Positions 5,295-6,473 of a stretch of DNA of 6,473 bases are shown here, in pieces. Position numbers and translations under genes: made by a program. Origin of the DNA: Clostridiales bacterium (GTDB lineage: Bacteria; Bacillota; Clostridia; Christensenellales; Aristaeellaceae); NCBI GenBank assembly GCA_012522875.1, contig JAAYJP010000185.1, forward strand, positions 1 to 6,473, written 5' to 3'. Positions within the stretch are counted from its first letter, which is position 1. Every line of letters begins with the position of its first letter. The notes under the pieces are model-generated. The model saw nothing but the letters and a program-made list of their open reading frames with translations, was not told the origin of the DNA and did no database searches.

Positions 5295-5310
5295 GCGCCA
5301 ATGCTATAAT
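5282..5310 (+). promoter_or_regulatory. Extended -10 promoter for the SpoVK-like gene
   Basis: A perfect TATAAT (5305-5310) with an upstream TG one base away (extended -10) and a weak -35, TTGTGC (5282-5287), at 17 bases. Transcription should start near 5317, about 27 bases before the start codon. No sporulation-sigma consensus was evident by eye. It overlaps the divergent rplJ promoter. Confidence 0.65.
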
Positions 5311-5343
5311 CCCCAGGAAACAAGCAAAGGGGAGAGCATCAGG

Positions 5344-6420
5344 ATGGCAGACCGCAAAGAAGAGATAATCCGCCTGCAAAACCAGATTATCCGGCAGATG
5401 ACCGACGCAAACCTGAGAAGCATCGGTGAAGACCTCTGGGGCAGACATCCTTTGGATAAACCGCCCCGGGAAAATGCTTCTCCCCCGCCCGGCTATCCGG
5501 CGGTACCCGATGTGTTTGGCAAGGATGGCCGGGAAGCCCGCCAGGCTGCCGAAGAGACGGCGGAAGCGGCCAGAGAGCCTGAGGACATTGAAAAACTCAA
5601 GGAAGAACTGCACTCCTATATTGGGCTGACAGTGGTAAAGGCCGAAGTGGAAAGCCTCATCAACCTGGTCAAGGTAAACAAGCTGCGCAAAACGCATGAC
5701 CTTCCTACGGAAGAGCTGTCCCTGCACATGGTGTTTTCCGGCAATCCCGGCACCGGCAAAACCATGATCGCCCGGCTGATGAGCCGCATCTACCACAGCC
5801 TGGGCATCCTGGAAAAAGGCCACCTCATCGAGGTGGACCGGGGAGGCCTGGTGGCGGGCTATGTGGGCCAGACAGCGATCAAAACAGGTGAGGTCATCCA
5901 GAAAGCCCTGGGCGGCGTGCTGTTTATTGATGAAGCCTATGCCCTGACCACACGCGGCTCCCAGGACTATGGGCAGGAGGCGGTGGAAACGCTCCTGAAG
6001 GCGATGGAAGACAAGCGGGACAACCTGGTGGTCATCGTGGCGGGTTATGTGGACCTGATGAACAGCTTTGTCCATTCCAACCCCGGCCTGGAAAGCCGGT
6101 TCAACCGCTTCCTTTATTTCCCGGATTACAGCGTTGATGAGATGCTGGCCATCTTTGATATGCGCTGCCAGAAAGCCGGCTACCGGCTGGAGGATTCCGC
6201 CCGGGAGGAACTGAAAACGATCCTGAAGGAGGAAAGCGAGGACAATATCGGTTTTGGCAATGCCCGTGGTGTTCGCAACCTGTTTGAGCAGGCGGTTTCG
6301 CGCCAGGCCAACCGACTCGCCGGGCAGGACGCCGTTACCCGGGACGAACTGATGCTGCTGAAAAGGGAAGACCTGCTGCCCCCGGCTGATCAGGATAACG
6401 GGGAGGGTGTTTCCGAATGA
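5344..6420 (+). CDS. SpoVK/CbbX-family AAA+ ATPase
   Basis: A cytoplasmic AAA+ ATPase expected to act as a ring and remodel a protein partner; the partner is unknown. The 358-residue product has a charged, Pro/Glu/Ala-rich N-terminal segment (about 1-85, likely flexible), then one AAA module: Walker A GNPGTGKT (133-140), pore-loop-like GYVGQT (172-177), Walker B VLFIDEAY (192-199), a sensor-1 region VIVAGY (230-235), an arginine-finger segment GLESRF (248-253) and a sensor-2-like GNARGVRNLFEQ (305-316). These match the SpoVK and CbbX group. B. subtilis SpoVK, needed for spore maturation, is somewhat shorter. No RuBisCO genes are visible, so a CbbX role has no support. The frame is open back to 5263, but the promoter and the GGGGAG site before 5344 favour this start. 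It is divergent from rplJ and overlaps the next gene by 4 bases. Confidence 0.88.
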   Translation: MADRKEEIIRLQNQIIRQMTDANLRSIGEDLWGRHPLDKPPRENASPPPGYPAVPDVFGKDGREARQAAEETAEAAREPEDIEKLKEELHSYIGLTVVKAEVESLINLVKVNKLRKTHDLPTEELSLHMVFSGNPGTGKTMIARLMSRIYHSLGILEKGHLIEVDRGGLVAGYVGQTAIKTGEVIQKALGGVLFIDEAYALTTRGSQDYGQEAVETLLKAMEDKRDNLVVIVAGYVDLMNSFVHSNPGLESRFNRFLYFPDYSVDEMLAIFDMRCQKAGYRLEDSAREELKTILKEESEDNIGFGNARGVRNLFEQAVSRQANRLAGQDAVTRDELMLLKREDLLPPADQDNGEGVSE

Positions 6421-6473
6421 TTTCCTTCATGAACGATTACGGGCAAACAGCCCATCCCCAGGTGATGGCCGCC
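6417..6473 (+). CDS. Threonine aldolase, low-specificity type (5' end only)
   Basis: The first 19 codons of a gene cut by the window edge. The peptide MISFMNDYGQTAHPQVMAA resembles the N terminus of Gram-positive low-specificity L-threonine aldolases (pattern F-NDY----HP--), PLP enzymes that split threonine into glycine and acetaldehyde. The ATG overlaps the stop of the ATPase gene as ATGA, and GGGGAGGG lies 10 or so bases upstream inside that gene, so translational coupling is likely. The assignment rests on a short N-terminal match only; another PLP beta-eliminating lyase is possible. Confidence 0.6.
   Translation, partial: MISFMNDYGQTAHPQVMAA

Noticed and set aside
5131..6075. 314-codon minus-strand open frame opposite the SpoVK-like gene
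   Set aside because: It is antisense to Walker A and B of a clear AAA+ gene, and its 3' part would run through the L10 leader and both divergent promoters; no family features.
1..6473. CRISPR array, insertion sequence, tRNA, prophage or defence system
   Set aside because: No spaced direct repeats, transposase-like products, terminal inverted repeats or tRNA-like folds were seen; the window is densely packed with core genes.

Overview
The window looks like chromosomal core-gene DNA from a fairly GC-rich member of the Firmicutes, probably class Clostridia. The evidence is strong Shine-Dalgarno sites, a Firmicutes-type L10 leader RNA with a terminator, a short ProB without a PUA domain, a SpoVK-family AAA+ ATPase and a Gram-positive-style threonine aldolase start. 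Genus cannot be named from sequence alone, and a SpoVK homologue does not by itself prove sporulation.

Right to left on the minus strand: a promoter and L10 leader (about 5294-5131) drive rplJ (L10) and rplL (L7/L12), which end at a rho-independent terminator near 4036-4078. A separate promoter (4018-3991) then drives proB, proA and proC, a complete glutamate-to-proline pathway with overlapping or tightly spaced genes. A third promoter overlaps the proC stop codon (1133-1105). It leads into a 21-codon leader ORF with a strong ribosome binding site, a rho-independent terminator (956-991) and then rsgA, the 30S-maturation GTPase. The terminator lies 21 bases upstream of the rsgA start, so rsgA transcription must pass through it.

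On the plus strand, starting from promoter elements that overlap the rplJ promoter, lie a SpoVK/CbbX-type AAA+ ATPase (5344-6420) and the first 19 codons of what appears to be a low-specificity threonine aldolase, joined by an ATGA overlap.

The protein-coding content is ordinary. The most interesting signals are in the RNA: a probable translation-controlled attenuator in front of rsgA with mutually exclusive base pairings; a correctly phased -1 slippery heptamer, G GGA AAA, at the proB/proA overlap that could make a ProB-ProA fusion; and an rplJL operon that here has neither rplKA upstream nor rpoBC downstream, but is followed by the proline operon.
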